Below are positions 53,663-62,877 of a stretch of 64,000 bases of DNA, in pieces; position 1 is the stretch's first letter; each line of letters opens with the position of its first letter. Source of the DNA: Klebsiella huaxiensis (lineage in GTDB: Bacteria; Pseudomonadota; Gammaproteobacteria; Enterobacterales; Enterobacteriaceae). Both the position numbers and the translations under genes were made by a program. The DNA lies in NCBI RefSeq assembly GCF_003261575.2, contig NZ_CP036175.1, positions 3,844,001 to 3,908,000 of the forward strand, read 5' to 3'. The notes under the pieces were generated by a model. The model saw only the letters and a list, made by a program, of their open reading frames with translations, ran no database searches and was not told the DNA's origin.

Positions 53663-55384
53663 ATGCGCGCATTATTGCCTTACCTGGCGCTCTACAAACG
53701 GCACAAATGGCTGCTAATGCTAGGCGTCGTACTGGCGATCGTTACGCTGCTGGCCAGCATTGGTTTGCTGACGCTCTCGGGCTGGTTCCTGTCGGCATCC
53801 GCCGTTGTCGGCGTGGCAGGCATCTACAGTTTTAACTATATGCTGCCTGCCGCTGGTGTACGCGGCGCGGCTATTATTCGTACAGCAGGACGCTACTTCG
53901 AGCGTCTGGTCAGCCACGACGCCACCTTTCGTGTTCTCCAGCATCTGCGCGTATTTACCTTCAGTAAGCTTCTGCCGCTCTCCCCCGCCGGACTGGCTCG
54001 TTTTCGTCAGGGTGAACTGCTCAACCGGGTCGTTGCCGATGTCGATACTCTGGACCATCTCTATTTGCGTGTGATATCGCCGCTGGTGGGTGCGCTGGTG
54101 GTGATCCTGGTGGTAACTGCGGGTCTGAGCGTACTGGATGTGCCGCTGGCCCTGACCCTCGGCGGCATTATGCTTCTCACCCTACTGGTACTGCCACCGC
54201 TGTTCTATCGCGCCGGTAAACCCGCTGGTGAAAGTATGACCCAGCTTCGTGGCCAGTATCGACAGCAGCTCACTGCATGGCTTCAGGGCCAGGCTGAACT
54301 TATGCTGTTCAATGCCAGCGATCGCTACCGGGAGCAGATGGAGAAAACCGAAGTCCGCTGGCAGGATGCACAGCGTCGTCAGGCAGAACTTACCGCACTC
54401 TCCCAGGCATTAATGCTGCTGATTGGCGGTATTGCGATCATCGCTATGCTATGGCTCGCCTCGGCGGGCGTCGGCGGTAATACTCAGCCTGGCGCACTAA
54501 TTGCCTTATTTGTCTTCTGTGCGCTGGCGGCATTCGAAGCGTTAGCGCCAGTAACCGGTGCATTTCAGCATATGGGGCAGGTTATCGCCTCGGCAAAACG
54601 CATCACGCAAATTACTGAGCAAGAGCCGGAAGTGACCTTTACGCAAGGTGAAGGTCAGAAGCTGGAGCAGGTCGCGTTAACCTTAAATCAAGTCACCTTC
54701 AGCTATCCACAGCAACCCTCCCCTGCGCTGGATAATGTTTCACTGCAGGTCAAGGCCGGGGAACATATCGCCATTCTGGGCCGCACCGGCTGCGGTAAAT
54801 CGACTCTATTACAACTACTGACCCGTGCCTGGGATCCGGCTCAGGGTGAAATTTTCCTCAACCATCAGCCGCTAACTCAGCTTGATGAGACAACGTTGCG
54901 CCAGGCAATGAGCGTCGTGCCGCAGCGCGTGCATCTGTTTAGCGCCACGCTGCGTGACAACCTGCTGCTGGCATCGCCGCAGTCCAGCGATGCACGGCTT
55001 GCAGAAACGCTGGAGCGCGTTGGTCTGGGGAAATTACTGGAAGACAGCGGCCTCAATAGCTGGCTGGGTGAAGGCGGGCGTCAGCTTTCCGGCGGTGAAT
55101 TGCGCAGGCTGGCTATCGCCAGGGCTCTGTTACATGATGCGCCGCTCATGCTGCTTGACGAACCAACTGAAGGCCTCGACGCGACGACAGAAAGCCAAAT
55201 TCTTGATTTACTGGCAGAAGTGATGCGTGACAAAACCGTGTTGATGGTTACCCATCGACTGCGCGGATTGACGCGTTTTAATCAGATAATAGTCATGGAC
55301 AACGGCAAAATTATTGAGCAAGGTAGTCACGCAGAACTGCTGGCTGAACAGGGGCGTTACTACCAGTTTAAGCAGCGCCTGTAG
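53663..55384 (+). CDS. cydC: Cysteine/glutathione ABC exporter subunit CydC
   Basis: Second half of CydDC, 573 residues. ABC membrane domain ~10-310 with the N-terminal MRALLPYLALYKRHKW; Walker A LGRTGCGKSTLLQLL near residue 370; signature LSGGELRRLAIARALL (canonical, unlike CydD); Walker B MLLLDEPTEGLD; H-loop VTHRLRG. The ATG follows the cydD stop without any gap and uses the GGAGGAG in the end of cydD, so translation is coupled. Confidence 0.97.
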   Translation: MRALLPYLALYKRHKWLLMLGVVLAIVTLLASIGLLTLSGWFLSASAVVGVAGIYSFNYMLPAAGVRGAAIIRTAGRYFERLVSHDATFRVLQHLRVFTFSKLLPLSPAGLARFRQGELLNRVVADVDTLDHLYLRVISPLVGALVVILVVTAGLSVLDVPLALTLGGIMLLTLLVLPPLFYRAGKPAGESMTQLRGQYRQQLTAWLQGQAELMLFNASDRYREQMEKTEVRWQDAQRRQAELTALSQALMLLIGGIAIIAMLWLASAGVGGNTQPGALIALFVFCALAAFEALAPVTGAFQHMGQVIASAKRITQITEQEPEVTFTQGEGQKLEQVALTLNQVTFSYPQQPSPALDNVSLQVKAGEHIAILGRTGCGKSTLLQLLTRAWDPAQGEIFLNHQPLTQLDETTLRQAMSVVPQRVHLFSATLRDNLLLASPQSSDARLAETLERVGLGKLLEDSGLNSWLGEGGRQLSGGELRRLAIARALLHDAPLMLLDEPTEGLDATTESQILDLLAEVMRDKTVLMVTHRLRGLTRFNQIIVMDNGKIIEQGSHAELLAEQGRYYQFKQRL

Positions 55385-55422
55385 GCTACTATTGAATCAT
55401 CGCCTGATGTGTTGAGGTAAAA

Positions 55423-56127
55423 ATGCGGCTGGTTCAGCTCTCTCATCATTCCATCGCCTTCCCTTCGCCGGAAGGCGCACTGCGCGAACCTAATGGCTTA
55501 TTAGCGCTAGGCGGCGATCTCAGCCCGGCGCGTTTGCTTATGGCCTATCAGCGCGGTATTTTTCCCTGGTTTTCGCCCGGCGATCCCATTTTATGGTGGT
55601 CGCCAGACCCTCGTGCAGTACTGTGGCCGGAGAAATTTCACCTCAGCCGCAGCATGAAGCGCTTTCACCAGCGCTCGCCGTATCGCGTCACTCTGAATCA
55701 CGCTTTTGGGCAGGTGATTGAAGGCTGCGCCGACCATCGCGATGAGGGGACATGGATAACGCCCGCTATCGTTCAGGCCTATCACCAGCTTCATGAACTA
55801 GGCCATGCCCACTCTATTGAAGTATGGCAAGGAGATGAGCTGGTCGGCGGTATGTATGGCGTAGCGCAGGGCGCACTCTTTTGCGGTGAGTCGATGTTTA
55901 GCCGTGCGGAAAATGCCTCTAAAACCGCGCTGCTGGTATTTAGCCAGGCGTTTATGCAGGATGGCGGAAAATTAATTGATTGCCAGGTGCTCAATAATCA
56001 TACGGCATCGTTGGGCGCGGTAGAAATTCCCCGCCGCGATTATCTGGATTATCTCTCTGTACTGCGAACTTATCGTCTTCCAGAGCGATTTTGGGTGCCT
56101 CGGATGCTATTTGCGGGCGAAGCATAA
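55423..56127 (+). CDS. aat: Leucyl/phenylalanyl-tRNA-protein transferase Aat
   Basis: Transfers Leu or Phe from aminoacyl-tRNA to proteins with N-terminal Arg or Lys, creating N-degrons read by ClpS. It has 234 residues. Family motifs are FPSPEGALREPNGLLALGGDLSP, QRGIFPWFSPGDPILWWSPDPR (both read in parts) and the catalytic-site GALFCGESMFSR. The adaptor ClpS and unfoldase ClpA that complete the pathway are encoded 1.5-4 kb further on. Downstream of cydC by 38 bases, possibly in one transcript. Confidence 0.97.
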   Translation: MRLVQLSHHSIAFPSPEGALREPNGLLALGGDLSPARLLMAYQRGIFPWFSPGDPILWWSPDPRAVLWPEKFHLSRSMKRFHQRSPYRVTLNHAFGQVIEGCADHRDEGTWITPAIVQAYHQLHELGHAHSIEVWQGDELVGGMYGVAQGALFCGESMFSRAENASKTALLVFSQAFMQDGGKLIDCQVLNNHTASLGAVEIPRRDYLDYLSVLRTYRLPERFWVPRMLFAGEA

Positions 56128-56154
56128 ATGTTTTCAGCACATTTTTTGTTGGGA

Positions 56155-56163
56155 TGGTATAAT
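56155..56163 (+). promoter_or_regulatory. Extended -10 promoter upstream of infA
   Basis: TGGTATAAT is a perfect extended -10 (TGnTATAAT), with no good -35. It lies ~240 bases before infA, immediately after aat. The 278-base aat-infA gap otherwise holds no gene; a TTGACG near 56321 could be the -35 of a second, nearer infA promoter, but lacks a clear -10. Confidence 0.55.
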
Positions 56164-56405
56164 TGCGCGGTAGAGTAGCTTCTGCCTGTTGCCCCGCCGC
56201 CGTTTGGGAATAATAAGAGTCAGATAACGCCCATCGTTCTGTCACTCCCCTTTACGTTTGCGCCTGTCATGCGGTTTATCCGCGTGAATTCCGGGCAATA
56301 CGCCAAAACTACTTCGGCGATTTGACGTAAAACTTTACTTACTTGCTGAACTTCGGCATTATCTTGCCGGTTCAAAACTACGGTAGTGATACCCCAGAGG
56401 ACTAG

Positions 56406-56624
56406 ATGGCCAAAGAAGACAATATTGAAATGCAGGGCACCGTACTTGACACGTTGCCTAACACAATGTTCCGCGTAGAACTGGAAAACGGTCACGTGGT
56501 AACTGCGCATATTTCCGGTAAAATGCGTAAAAACTACATCCGCATTCTGACGGGCGACAAAGTGACTGTTGAGCTGACCCCGTACGACCTGAGCAAAGGC
56601 CGCATTGTCTTCCGTAGTCGCTGA
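56406..56624 (+). CDS. infA: Translation initiation factor IF-1
   Basis: Essential 72-residue S1/OB-fold protein that occupies the 30S A site during initiation. The sequence MAKEDNIEMQGTVLDTLPNTMFRVELENGHVVTAHISGK (read in parts) is essentially that of E. coli. AGAGG stands upstream of the ATG. It has its own strong terminator. Confidence 0.99.
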   Translation: MAKEDNIEMQGTVLDTLPNTMFRVELENGHVVTAHISGKMRKNYIRILTGDKVTVELTPYDLSKGRIVFRSR

Positions 56625-56654
56625 TCGTTTTCGCCCCTAAGGCGCCAGATGCTG

Positions 56655-56686
56655 AAGGCCGGGATATTTCCCGGCCTTTTCATTTT
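56655..56686 (+). terminator. Rho-independent terminator after infA
   Basis: Stem AAGGCCGGGA / TCCCGGCCTT with TATT loop followed by TTCATTTTTG, 31 bases past the infA stop. Confidence 0.88.
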
Positions 56687-56786
56687 TGCTATTCCCTCTT
56701 CTTCCCGGTTTTGACTGTCGTATCCTTGCGCCCATAGAATGAGTGCGGATTATGGCCGTATTGACTTAGTGAGAAAGGATGCACAA

Positions 56787-57584
56787 ATGAGCGCTCTGCA
56801 AATTATCTACCCCAACGATATGCTTCATCCATCACAACCTGACGAAACGTTTTTAGCCGAATACACTCATGCCTGCCAAAGCAATATTCACTGTCTGTTA
56901 CTCTCCTCTGAGGCCGCAGCGCTGGGAGAATACCGCTTCTCATCACACTTTCTGGCCGATACTCCGGTTTTGTGGCGGGGATGGATGCTGCGTCAGGATG
57001 AACACGAAGGATTATCACGTGCGGTAGAAAAGAAAGGCTCCCACTTGTTAACCTCAAGCCTGGAGTATCTTCGCTGCCACCATTTACCGGGATGGTATGA
57101 GAGCTGTCGGGACGTGACGCCGGAAACCATTGTGACTCACGCCGATGCTGACTTTGACGCGCTGACCTGTGAATGGCAATGGCCCGCTTATTTTGTGAAG
57201 GACTACGTTAAGTCGCTAACCACATCTCGTGGTTCAATCGCCCGAAACGCGCAAGAAATTCGCGAAATCATCGGATTGCTAAAGCAGTATCGGGGTGAAA
57301 TCGAGGGAGGTATCTGTCTGCGACGTGTGGAGCAATTTGATACTACCAGCGAGAAACGTTTTTTTGTCCTCAATGGGCAAGTCCATTCGCCAGATGACGA
57401 TATTCCAACGGAGGTCATTGAGATCGCCGCTCGTATTAGCAGCCCTTTTTATTCAATCGATGTTATCCACGATGAGTCCGGGGCTCTAAGACTTGTCGAG
57501 ATTGGCGATGGGCAAGTATCGGATATTAAAGATTGGCCCGTTGAGCGTTTTGTGAAAATGCTCGGTGGTTATGTAGCAGGATAA
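56787..57584 (+). CDS. ATP-grasp protein of the R2K/DUF4343 type
   Basis: A 265-residue protein of unknown substrate. I take ATG 56787 (MSALQIIYPNDMLHP), with AAGGA eight bases upstream; the open frame starts 16 codons earlier without a ribosome site. ATP-grasp-like traits are WPAYFVKDYVKSL near residue 135 (ATP-binding lysine strand), GGICLRRVEQF near 180, and VHSP..., ending in the metal/catalytic motif LRLVEIGDGQVSDI near 245, characteristic of this clade. ATP-grasp enzymes ligate a carboxylate to an amine or thiol; some R2K members modify peptides. It stands alone between infA and convergent clpA, where E. coli K-12 has the tRNA gene serW. Confidence 0.75.
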   Translation: MSALQIIYPNDMLHPSQPDETFLAEYTHACQSNIHCLLLSSEAAALGEYRFSSHFLADTPVLWRGWMLRQDEHEGLSRAVEKKGSHLLTSSLEYLRCHHLPGWYESCRDVTPETIVTHADADFDALTCEWQWPAYFVKDYVKSLTTSRGSIARNAQEIREIIGLLKQYRGEIEGGICLRRVEQFDTTSEKRFFVLNGQVHSPDDDIPTEVIEIAARISSPFYSIDVIHDESGALRLVEIGDGQVSDIKDWPVERFVKMLGGYVAG

Positions 57585-57630
57585 AAAGTATATGTCCGTG
57601 TGCGCCAGAGCGGTAGTGGACGACGATAGC

Positions 57631-57655
57631 AAAAAACCGGCCCTGAGGCCGGTTT
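57631..57655 (-). terminator. Rho-independent terminator after clpA
   Basis: Stem AAACCGGCC / GGCCGGTTT with a four-base loop and a six-base U-run on the minus strand, 23 bases past the clpA stop. It can also serve the convergent ATP-grasp gene. Confidence 0.9.
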
Positions 57656-57678
57656 CCCGTGTTTAACACAAGAGCATG

Positions 57679-59958
57679 TTAATGCGCTGCTTCCGGTTTG
57701 TGCTTTTGCGCACTCTGGAACTCGTAGGTCAACGCATTTTTCTCTTTATCCAGCTCAACGGTCACCTGACCGCCGTCAACCAGTGAGCCAAACAGCAGCT
57801 CGTTGGCCAGCGGTTTCTTCAGGTTGTCCTGAATCACCCGCGCCATTGGACGTGCGCCCATGGCCCGGTCGTAGCCTTTCTCTGCCAGCCAATCGCGAGC
57901 TTCCTGGCTGACTTCCAAAGACACGCCTTTCTGATCCAGCTGAACCTGCAGCTCGACGATAAACTTATCCACCACCTGATGGATAACCGTCGTAGACAGG
58001 TGATCGAACCAGATAATGTTGTCGAGACGGTTGCGGAACTCCGGCGTAAAGATCTTCTTGATCTCATCCATAGCATCCGGGCTGTTGTCCTGATGGATAA
58101 GACCAATGGATTTACGCTCGGTTTCACGCACCCCGGCGTTGGTGGTCATCACCAGCACCACGTTGCGGAAATCCGCTTTGCGGCCGTTATTATCGGTCAG
58201 CGTACCGTTGTCCATCACCTGCAGTAGCAGGTTAAAGACGTCCGGGTGCGCTTTTTCAATTTCATCCAGCAGCAGCACCGCATGCGGGTGCTTGATAACC
58301 GCATCGGTCAGCAGTCCGCCCTGGTCGAAACCGACATATCCCGGAGGGGCACCGATTAAGCGGCTGACGGTATGACGTTCCATATATTCGGACATGTCAA
58401 AACGCAGCAGTTCAATGCCCAGCGACTTCGCCAACTGCACGGTCACCTCGGTTTTCCCAACCCCGGTCGGCCCGGCGAACAGGAAAGAACCCACGGGTTT
58501 GTGCTCATGGCCCAGCCCGGCACGCGCCATCTTAATAGCTTCAGTTAACGCCTCAATCGCCTTATCCTGACCAAAGACCAGCATTTTCAGACGATCGCTG
58601 AGGTTTTTCAGCGTATCGCGATCGCTGCGGGAAACGCTCTTCTCAGGAATGCGCGCAATGCGCGCGACCACGGATTCAATATCCGCCACGTTGACCGTTT
58701 TTTTACGCTTGCTGACCGGCATTAAGCGCGCACGCGCACCGGCTTCGTCAATCACGTCAATCGCCTTATCCGGCAGATGACGATCGTTAATATATTTCAC
58801 CGCCAGCTCGACCGCCGCACGCACCGCTTTCGCGGTATAACGCACGTCGTGGTGCGCTTCATACTTCGGCTTCAGGCCGTTGATAATCTGCACCGTCTCT
58901 TCCACGGAAGGTTCGGTAATATCAATTTTCTGGAAACGACGCGCCAGCGCGCGATCTTTTTCAAAGATATTGCTGAACTCCTGATAGGTCGTCGACCCCA
59001 TAACCCGAATTTTACCGCTGGAGAGCAACGGTTTAATCAGGTTAGCGGCATCGACCTGCCCACCAGAAGCGGCACCCGCACCGATGATGGTGTGGATTTC
59101 ATCAATGAACAGAATGCTGCTGGTATCTTGTTCCAGCTGTTTGAGCAGCGCTTTGAAACGTTTTTCAAAATCGCCGCGGTATTTGGTGCCCGCCAGCAGT
59201 GAGCCGATATCCAGCGAGTAGATAGTGCAATCGGCCATCACTTCCGGTACGTCGCCCTGCACGATGCGCCAGGCAAGCCCTTCAGCAATGGCAGTTTTAC
59301 CGACACCGGATTCCCCCACCAGCAGCGGGTTGTTTTTACGACGACGGCACAGTACCTGAATAGCGCGTTCCAGCTCTTTCTCGCGGCCGATCAGCGGGTC
59401 GATACCGCCAACGCGGGCAAGCTGATTGAGGTTGGTGGTGAAGTTTTCCATACGATCCTCCCCGCCTGCTTGCTCTTCGCTGCTGGGCTGGCTTCCGCTG
59501 TTATCGGAAGACTGGCTCGGCTCGTCTTTACGCGTACCGTGAGAGATGAAGTTCACCACATCAAGTCGGCTGACTTCATGTTTACGCAGCAGGTATGCCG
59601 CCTGGGATTCCTGTTCACTGAAAATCGCAACCAGCACATTGGCGCCAGTGACTTCGCTACGACCAGAAGACTGAACATGGAAAACGGCACGCTGCAACAC
59701 GCGCTGGAAGCTTAGCGTCGGCTGAGTATCGCGCTCTTCTTCCGTTGCAGGCAGAACGGGTGTGGTCTGTTCGATGAAGGCTTCGAGTTCCTGACGCAGC
59801 GCGACCAGGTCCACGGAACACGCTTCAAGCGCTTCGCGGGCCGAAGGGTTGCTAAGCAGCGCCAGCAACAAGTGCTCGACGGTCATGAACTCATGACGGT
59901 GCTCGCGCGCTCTGGCGAAAGCCATGTTTAAACTGAGTTCCAGTTCTTGATTGAGCAT
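57679..59958 (-). CDS. clpA: ATP-dependent Clp protease ATP-binding subunit ClpA
   Basis: Hexameric AAA+ unfoldase that feeds ClpP; with ClpS it handles N-degron substrates. It has 759 residues from ATG 59958 (MLNQELELSLNMAF), the E. coli start, which has GAGGTG upstream. The N domain (1-~145) binds ClpS, and an acidic/Ser-rich linker follows. AAA module 1 has GESGVGKTA and SILFIDEIHTIIGAG; module 2 has GPTGVGKTE and VLLLDEIEKAHPDV. The ClpP-binding loop motif is IGLIHQD. Same strand as clpS, 31 bases downstream of it. Confidence 0.98.
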   Translation of the reverse strand: MLNQELELSLNMAFARAREHRHEFMTVEHLLLALLSNPSAREALEACSVDLVALRQELEAFIEQTTPVLPATEEERDTQPTLSFQRVLQRAVFHVQSSGRSEVTGANVLVAIFSEQESQAAYLLRKHEVSRLDVVNFISHGTRKDEPSQSSDNSGSQPSSEEQAGGEDRMENFTTNLNQLARVGGIDPLIGREKELERAIQVLCRRRKNNPLLVGESGVGKTAIAEGLAWRIVQGDVPEVMADCTIYSLDIGSLLAGTKYRGDFEKRFKALLKQLEQDTSSILFIDEIHTIIGAGAASGGQVDAANLIKPLLSSGKIRVMGSTTYQEFSNIFEKDRALARRFQKIDITEPSVEETVQIINGLKPKYEAHHDVRYTAKAVRAAVELAVKYINDRHLPDKAIDVIDEAGARARLMPVSKRKKTVNVADIESVVARIARIPEKSVSRSDRDTLKNLSDRLKMLVFGQDKAIEALTEAIKMARAGLGHEHKPVGSFLFAGPTGVGKTEVTVQLAKSLGIELLRFDMSEYMERHTVSRLIGAPPGYVGFDQGGLLTDAVIKHPHAVLLLDEIEKAHPDVFNLLLQVMDNGTLTDNNGRKADFRNVVLVMTTNAGVRETERKSIGLIHQDNSPDAMDEIKKIFTPEFRNRLDNIIWFDHLSTTVIHQVVDKFIVELQVQLDQKGVSLEVSQEARDWLAEKGYDRAMGARPMARVIQDNLKKPLANELLFGSLVDGGQVTVELDKEKNALTYEFQSAQKHKPEAAH

Positions 59959-59989
59959 AGGCACCTCCCCCAATTTTCGTTGCCTGAAT

Positions 59990-60307
59990 TCAGGCTTTTT
60001 CTAGCGTACACAACAACGGATGCTCGTTCTCCCTCGCGTATTCGCTCACCATCGCAACTTTGGTTTCCGCGACTTCTGCGGTAAACACGCCGCAAATCGC
60101 TTTACCTTGATAGTGAACTGTAAGCATCAGTTGCGTTGCACGTTCAACATCATAAGAAAAGAATTTTTGTAACACGTCAATAACAAACTCCATTGGAGTG
60201 TAGTCATCATTGACCAATATCACTTTATACATAGATGGCGGTTTAAGCGCATCTTTAACTTCGTCCTCTACTAGCTGATCGAAGTCTAACCAGTCTCTCT
60301 TACTCAT
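59990..60307 (-). CDS. clpS: ClpA adaptor ClpS
   Basis: N-recognin that binds Leu, Phe, Trp or Tyr N-termini and delivers them to ClpAP. It has 105 residues (E. coli 106). The N-terminal tail is followed by YKVILVNDDYTPMEFVIDVL (residues ~27-46), with the N-degron pocket Asn-Asp, then KFFSYDVERATQLMLTVHYQGKAIC (read in parts) with the pocket His. Upstream of clpA, so co-expression is likely; the divergent neighbour is cspD. Confidence 0.97.
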   Translation of the reverse strand: MSKRDWLDFDQLVEDEVKDALKPPSMYKVILVNDDYTPMEFVIDVLQKFFSYDVERATQLMLTVHYQGKAICGVFTAEVAETKVAMVSEYARENEHPLLCTLEKA

Positions 60308-60631
60308 CGTCAGTGTTCATCATCGGTTGCTGTTGCCAACAGGCGGCCGCCTGTCGATGACCAGAGGCTATGCACATCACAAATCTACAATAGATCATAG
60401 ATAACTATCATCTATTACTTCCATCCGCGATGTCTGTCACATTCCCCGGCAATAGCGTTAACTGCTTCAAATTTTGACGCATTTTTCACCGTCCCCCATC
60501 GTCAATTGCTTGACGCATTTCCTGATTTCTCTAAATTGTAGTGGCGAGAGTTGGCGAGCAAATGAACAACTCGTCACTCCACTACCGGTTCATTCCATCT
60601 TACTTATAAGATTTACGAAGGATGTCGAAGT
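60308..60631. promoter_or_regulatory. clpS-cspD divergent control region
   Basis: A 324-base gap without a gene. For cspD, TTGACG (60510-60515), a 16-base spacer and TAAATT (60532-60537) form a plausible sigma-70 promoter giving a ~90-base leader. On the clpS side there is a 28-bp inverted repeat at 60389-60416. No clear clpS promoter could be assigned; a TATGAT on the minus strand (60399-60394) is inside that repeat. Confidence 0.5.
60389..60416. repeat. 28-bp near-perfect inverted repeat upstream of clpS
   Basis: Outer arms AATAGAT / ATCTATT and inner arms ATAG / CTAT pair; 12 of 14 symmetric positions are complementary, mismatched only at one C-C and one A-A pair. AT-rich, ~80 bases before clpS. 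It could be an operator or a DNA-bending site. Confidence 0.6.
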
Positions 60632-60862
60632 ATGGAAATGGGTACTGTTAAGTGGTTCAACAATGCCAAAGGGTTCGGTTTTATTTGCCCTGAGGGCGGC
60701 GGCGAAGACATTTTCGCCCATTACTCCACCATCCAGATGGATGGTTACAGAACGCTAAAAGCCGGACAAGCCGTTCGGTTTGATGTTCACCAGGGGCCAA
60801 AAGGTAATCACGCCAGCGTGATTGTCCCTGTAGAAGTAGAAGAAACGGAAACGGCCGCATAA
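60632..60862 (+). CDS. cspD: Cold-shock-like protein CspD
   Basis: Stationary-phase cold-shock-domain protein that inhibits DNA replication when overproduced; not cold-induced in E. coli, and degraded by Lon. It has 76 residues (E. coli 74). RNP motifs KGFGFICPEGGGEDIFAHYS (RNP1 and RNP2 joined) are at residues ~13-32. The second residues read MEMGTVKWF where E. coli has MEKGTVKWF. The C-terminal VEVEETETAA is slightly longer and more acidic. Divergent from clpS. Confidence 0.96.
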   Translation: MEMGTVKWFNNAKGFGFICPEGGGEDIFAHYSTIQMDGYRTLKAGQAVRFDVHQGPKGNHASVIVPVEVEETETAA

Positions 60863-60894
60863 CTCTTTTGCTTCATTGTGTACATCCCGCCAGT

Positions 60895-60926
60895 AAAATG
60901 CCAGTCCTTCTGACTGGCATTTTTTT
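60895..60926. terminator. Bidirectional terminator between cspD and macB
   Basis: Stem AAAATGCCAGTC / GACTGGCATTTT with a five-base loop; a T-run follows on the plus strand (TTTTTTT), and TTTTACTGG follows on the minus strand. It ends cspD and convergent macB, whose stop codon is four bases away. Confidence 0.9.
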
Positions 60927-60930
60927 ATCA

Positions 60931-62877
60931 CTACTCGCGGGCCAGCGCATCAACAGGATCCAATCGCGCGGCGTTGCGCGCCGGTAACCAGCCAAACAAA
61001 ATCCCGGTCAGCGTTGAACATAAAAATGCGGTTAATAACGCCAGCGGTGAGAAACCAATCTCCCAGCCAGGTAAAAACAGCTGCAGCACAAAGGCTATCA
61101 GCAATGATAGCGTCACGCCCAGCGCTCCGCCGACCAGGCAAACCAGCACCGCCTCAATCAAAAATTGTTGCAGCACATCGCTGGCTCGCGCCCCGACCGC
61201 CATACGGATGCCAATTTCTCTCGTGCGTTCAGTCACCGAGACCAGCATGATGTTCATCACGCCGATCCCGCCGACCACCAGCGCAATCACCGCCACCAGC
61301 GTCAGAAACAGCTGTAATGTATGTGTGGTCCGTTCTGCGGTTTTCAAGATGTTGTCCATATTCCAGGTGAAGACATCTTTTTTGCCGTGGCGGAGTTCCA
61401 GTAAACGCAATAACTGCTGCTCGGCAATCGAACTGTCATAACCATCCCGCAAGCGCACGGTGATTGAGTTTAGCCACGACTGCCCCATGACCCGGCCAGC
61501 CATTGTGGTATAGGGCAACCAAACGCGCAAAATTTTACTGCTGCCAAACATCGACTGCTTTTCTGCTGCAACGCCAATCACCGTCGCGGGCATATTTCCC
61601 ACCAGAATGACTTCACCAACCACCTGAGCTTTATGCGGGAACAGCTGTCGACGCGCATTACTATCAAGCACCACCACCTGCGCGCGGCTATTTAGCTGCA
61701 GCTCATTGAAGGTGTTACCTTCGCTAAAGGTCATGCCGTAGACGTTAAAATATTGCGCTCCCACGCCCTCTGCGCTGGCAGCGACGTCAATATTGTTTGC
61801 CCGCAGGCGTAGGCTTTTTGATACCGCAGGCGTCGCCGAACTGACCCACGGCTGTTTCTGAATCGCCAGCAAGTCATCGTACTTCAGCGCTTGCTGATAG
61901 CGGGGATCGTCATCACCGAAATCCTTGCCGGGATAAACATCGATGGTATTCGTACCAATAGCGCGAATATCCGCCAGCACCATCTGCTTGGCCGCATCGC
62001 CCACCACCACAATCGACACAACTGACGCAATGCCGATGATGATCCCGAGCATCGTCAGCAGGGTGCGCATTTTATTCGCCGCCATCGCCCGCCAGGCCAT
62101 TACCAGCGCCTCGCGAAAGCCGCTGCTGAACTGACGCCATGCCGAAGGCTCAGCCGTCGTGCGCTGGCGCAAAGCGCCGCCTTGCGTTGTGCTCACGGCG
62201 GGTGGATTGCGCACGATTTCGCCATCGTGGATTTCGATAACCCGCTCCGCCTGCGCCGCCACCTGCGGGTCATGGGTGACGATAATCACCGTATGTCCCT
62301 GCGCTTTCAGCTGGTGAAGGATCCCCATGACTTCTTCACCTGAACGACTGTCCAGGGCGCCGGTGGGTTCATCCGCCAGGATCACTTCGCCGCCGTTCAT
62401 TAAGGCACGAGCAATACTCACTCGCTGCTGCTGGCCACCGGAAAGCTGCGAAGGCTGATATTCGGCCCTGTCGCCAAGCCCCAGCCGCACCAGTAGTTCA
62501 TGGGCCCGGGCAAGGCGCGCTTTACGCTCCGCTCCGGCATAGACTGCCGGGACCTCCACGTTCTGTGCCGCAGTCAGATGTGATAACAGATGATAACGCT
62601 GGAAGATAAAACCAAAATGTTCCCGGCGCAGACGCGCCAGCTCATCGCCGTTAAGACGGGCGACATCCGTCCCCGCCACCTGATAAGTGCCGCTGGTGGG
62701 CTTATCCAGACAGCCCAGAATATTCATCAACGTGGATTTACCAGACCCGGATGCCCCGACGATCGCCACCATCTCTCCGGCGGCAATGCTCAACGTGATG
62801 CCTTTTAGCACATCGACGCTGCCTCCCCCGGATGGATAGCTGCGGCGGATATCACGCAGCTCCAGCAACGCCGTCAT
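60931..62877 (-). CDS. macB: Macrolide export ABC protein MacB
   Basis: Inner-membrane ABC component of the MacA-MacB-TolC tripartite pump (macrolides, enterotoxin, haem precursors). It has 648 residues, E. coli length. The nucleotide-binding domain comes first: Walker A GASGSGKST near 42, signature LSGGQQQRVSIARAL, Walker B VILADEPTGALD. Then come helix 1 (~275), the large periplasmic MacB_PCD domain and the C-terminal FtsX-like helices (VGGIGVMNIMLVSVTERTREIGIR, read in parts). The start overlaps the macA stop (ATGA). Confidence 0.97.
   Translation of the reverse strand: MTALLELRDIRRSYPSGGGSVDVLKGITLSIAAGEMVAIVGASGSGKSTLMNILGCLDKPTSGTYQVAGTDVARLNGDELARLRREHFGFIFQRYHLLSHLTAAQNVEVPAVYAGAERKARLARAHELLVRLGLGDRAEYQPSQLSGGQQQRVSIARALMNGGEVILADEPTGALDSRSGEEVMGILHQLKAQGHTVIIVTHDPQVAAQAERVIEIHDGEIVRNPPAVSTTQGGALRQRTTAEPSAWRQFSSGFREALVMAWRAMAANKMRTLLTMLGIIIGIASVVSIVVVGDAAKQMVLADIRAIGTNTIDVYPGKDFGDDDPRYQQALKYDDLLAIQKQPWVSSATPAVSKSLRLRANNIDVAASAEGVGAQYFNVYGMTFSEGNTFNELQLNSRAQVVVLDSNARRQLFPHKAQVVGEVILVGNMPATVIGVAAEKQSMFGSSKILRVWLPYTTMAGRVMGQSWLNSITVRLRDGYDSSIAEQQLLRLLELRHGKKDVFTWNMDNILKTAERTTHTLQLFLTLVAVIALVVGGIGVMNIMLVSVTERTREIGIRMAVGARASDVLQQFLIEAVLVCLVGGALGVTLSLLIAFVLQLFLPGWEIGFSPLALLTAFLCSTLTGILFGWLPARNAARLDPVDALARE

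Noticed and set aside
56625..57678. Search for a serW-like tRNA-Ser around the ATP-grasp gene
   Set aside because: No acceptor stem, T-arm (GGTTCGAATCC type) or CCA end could be read on either strand.
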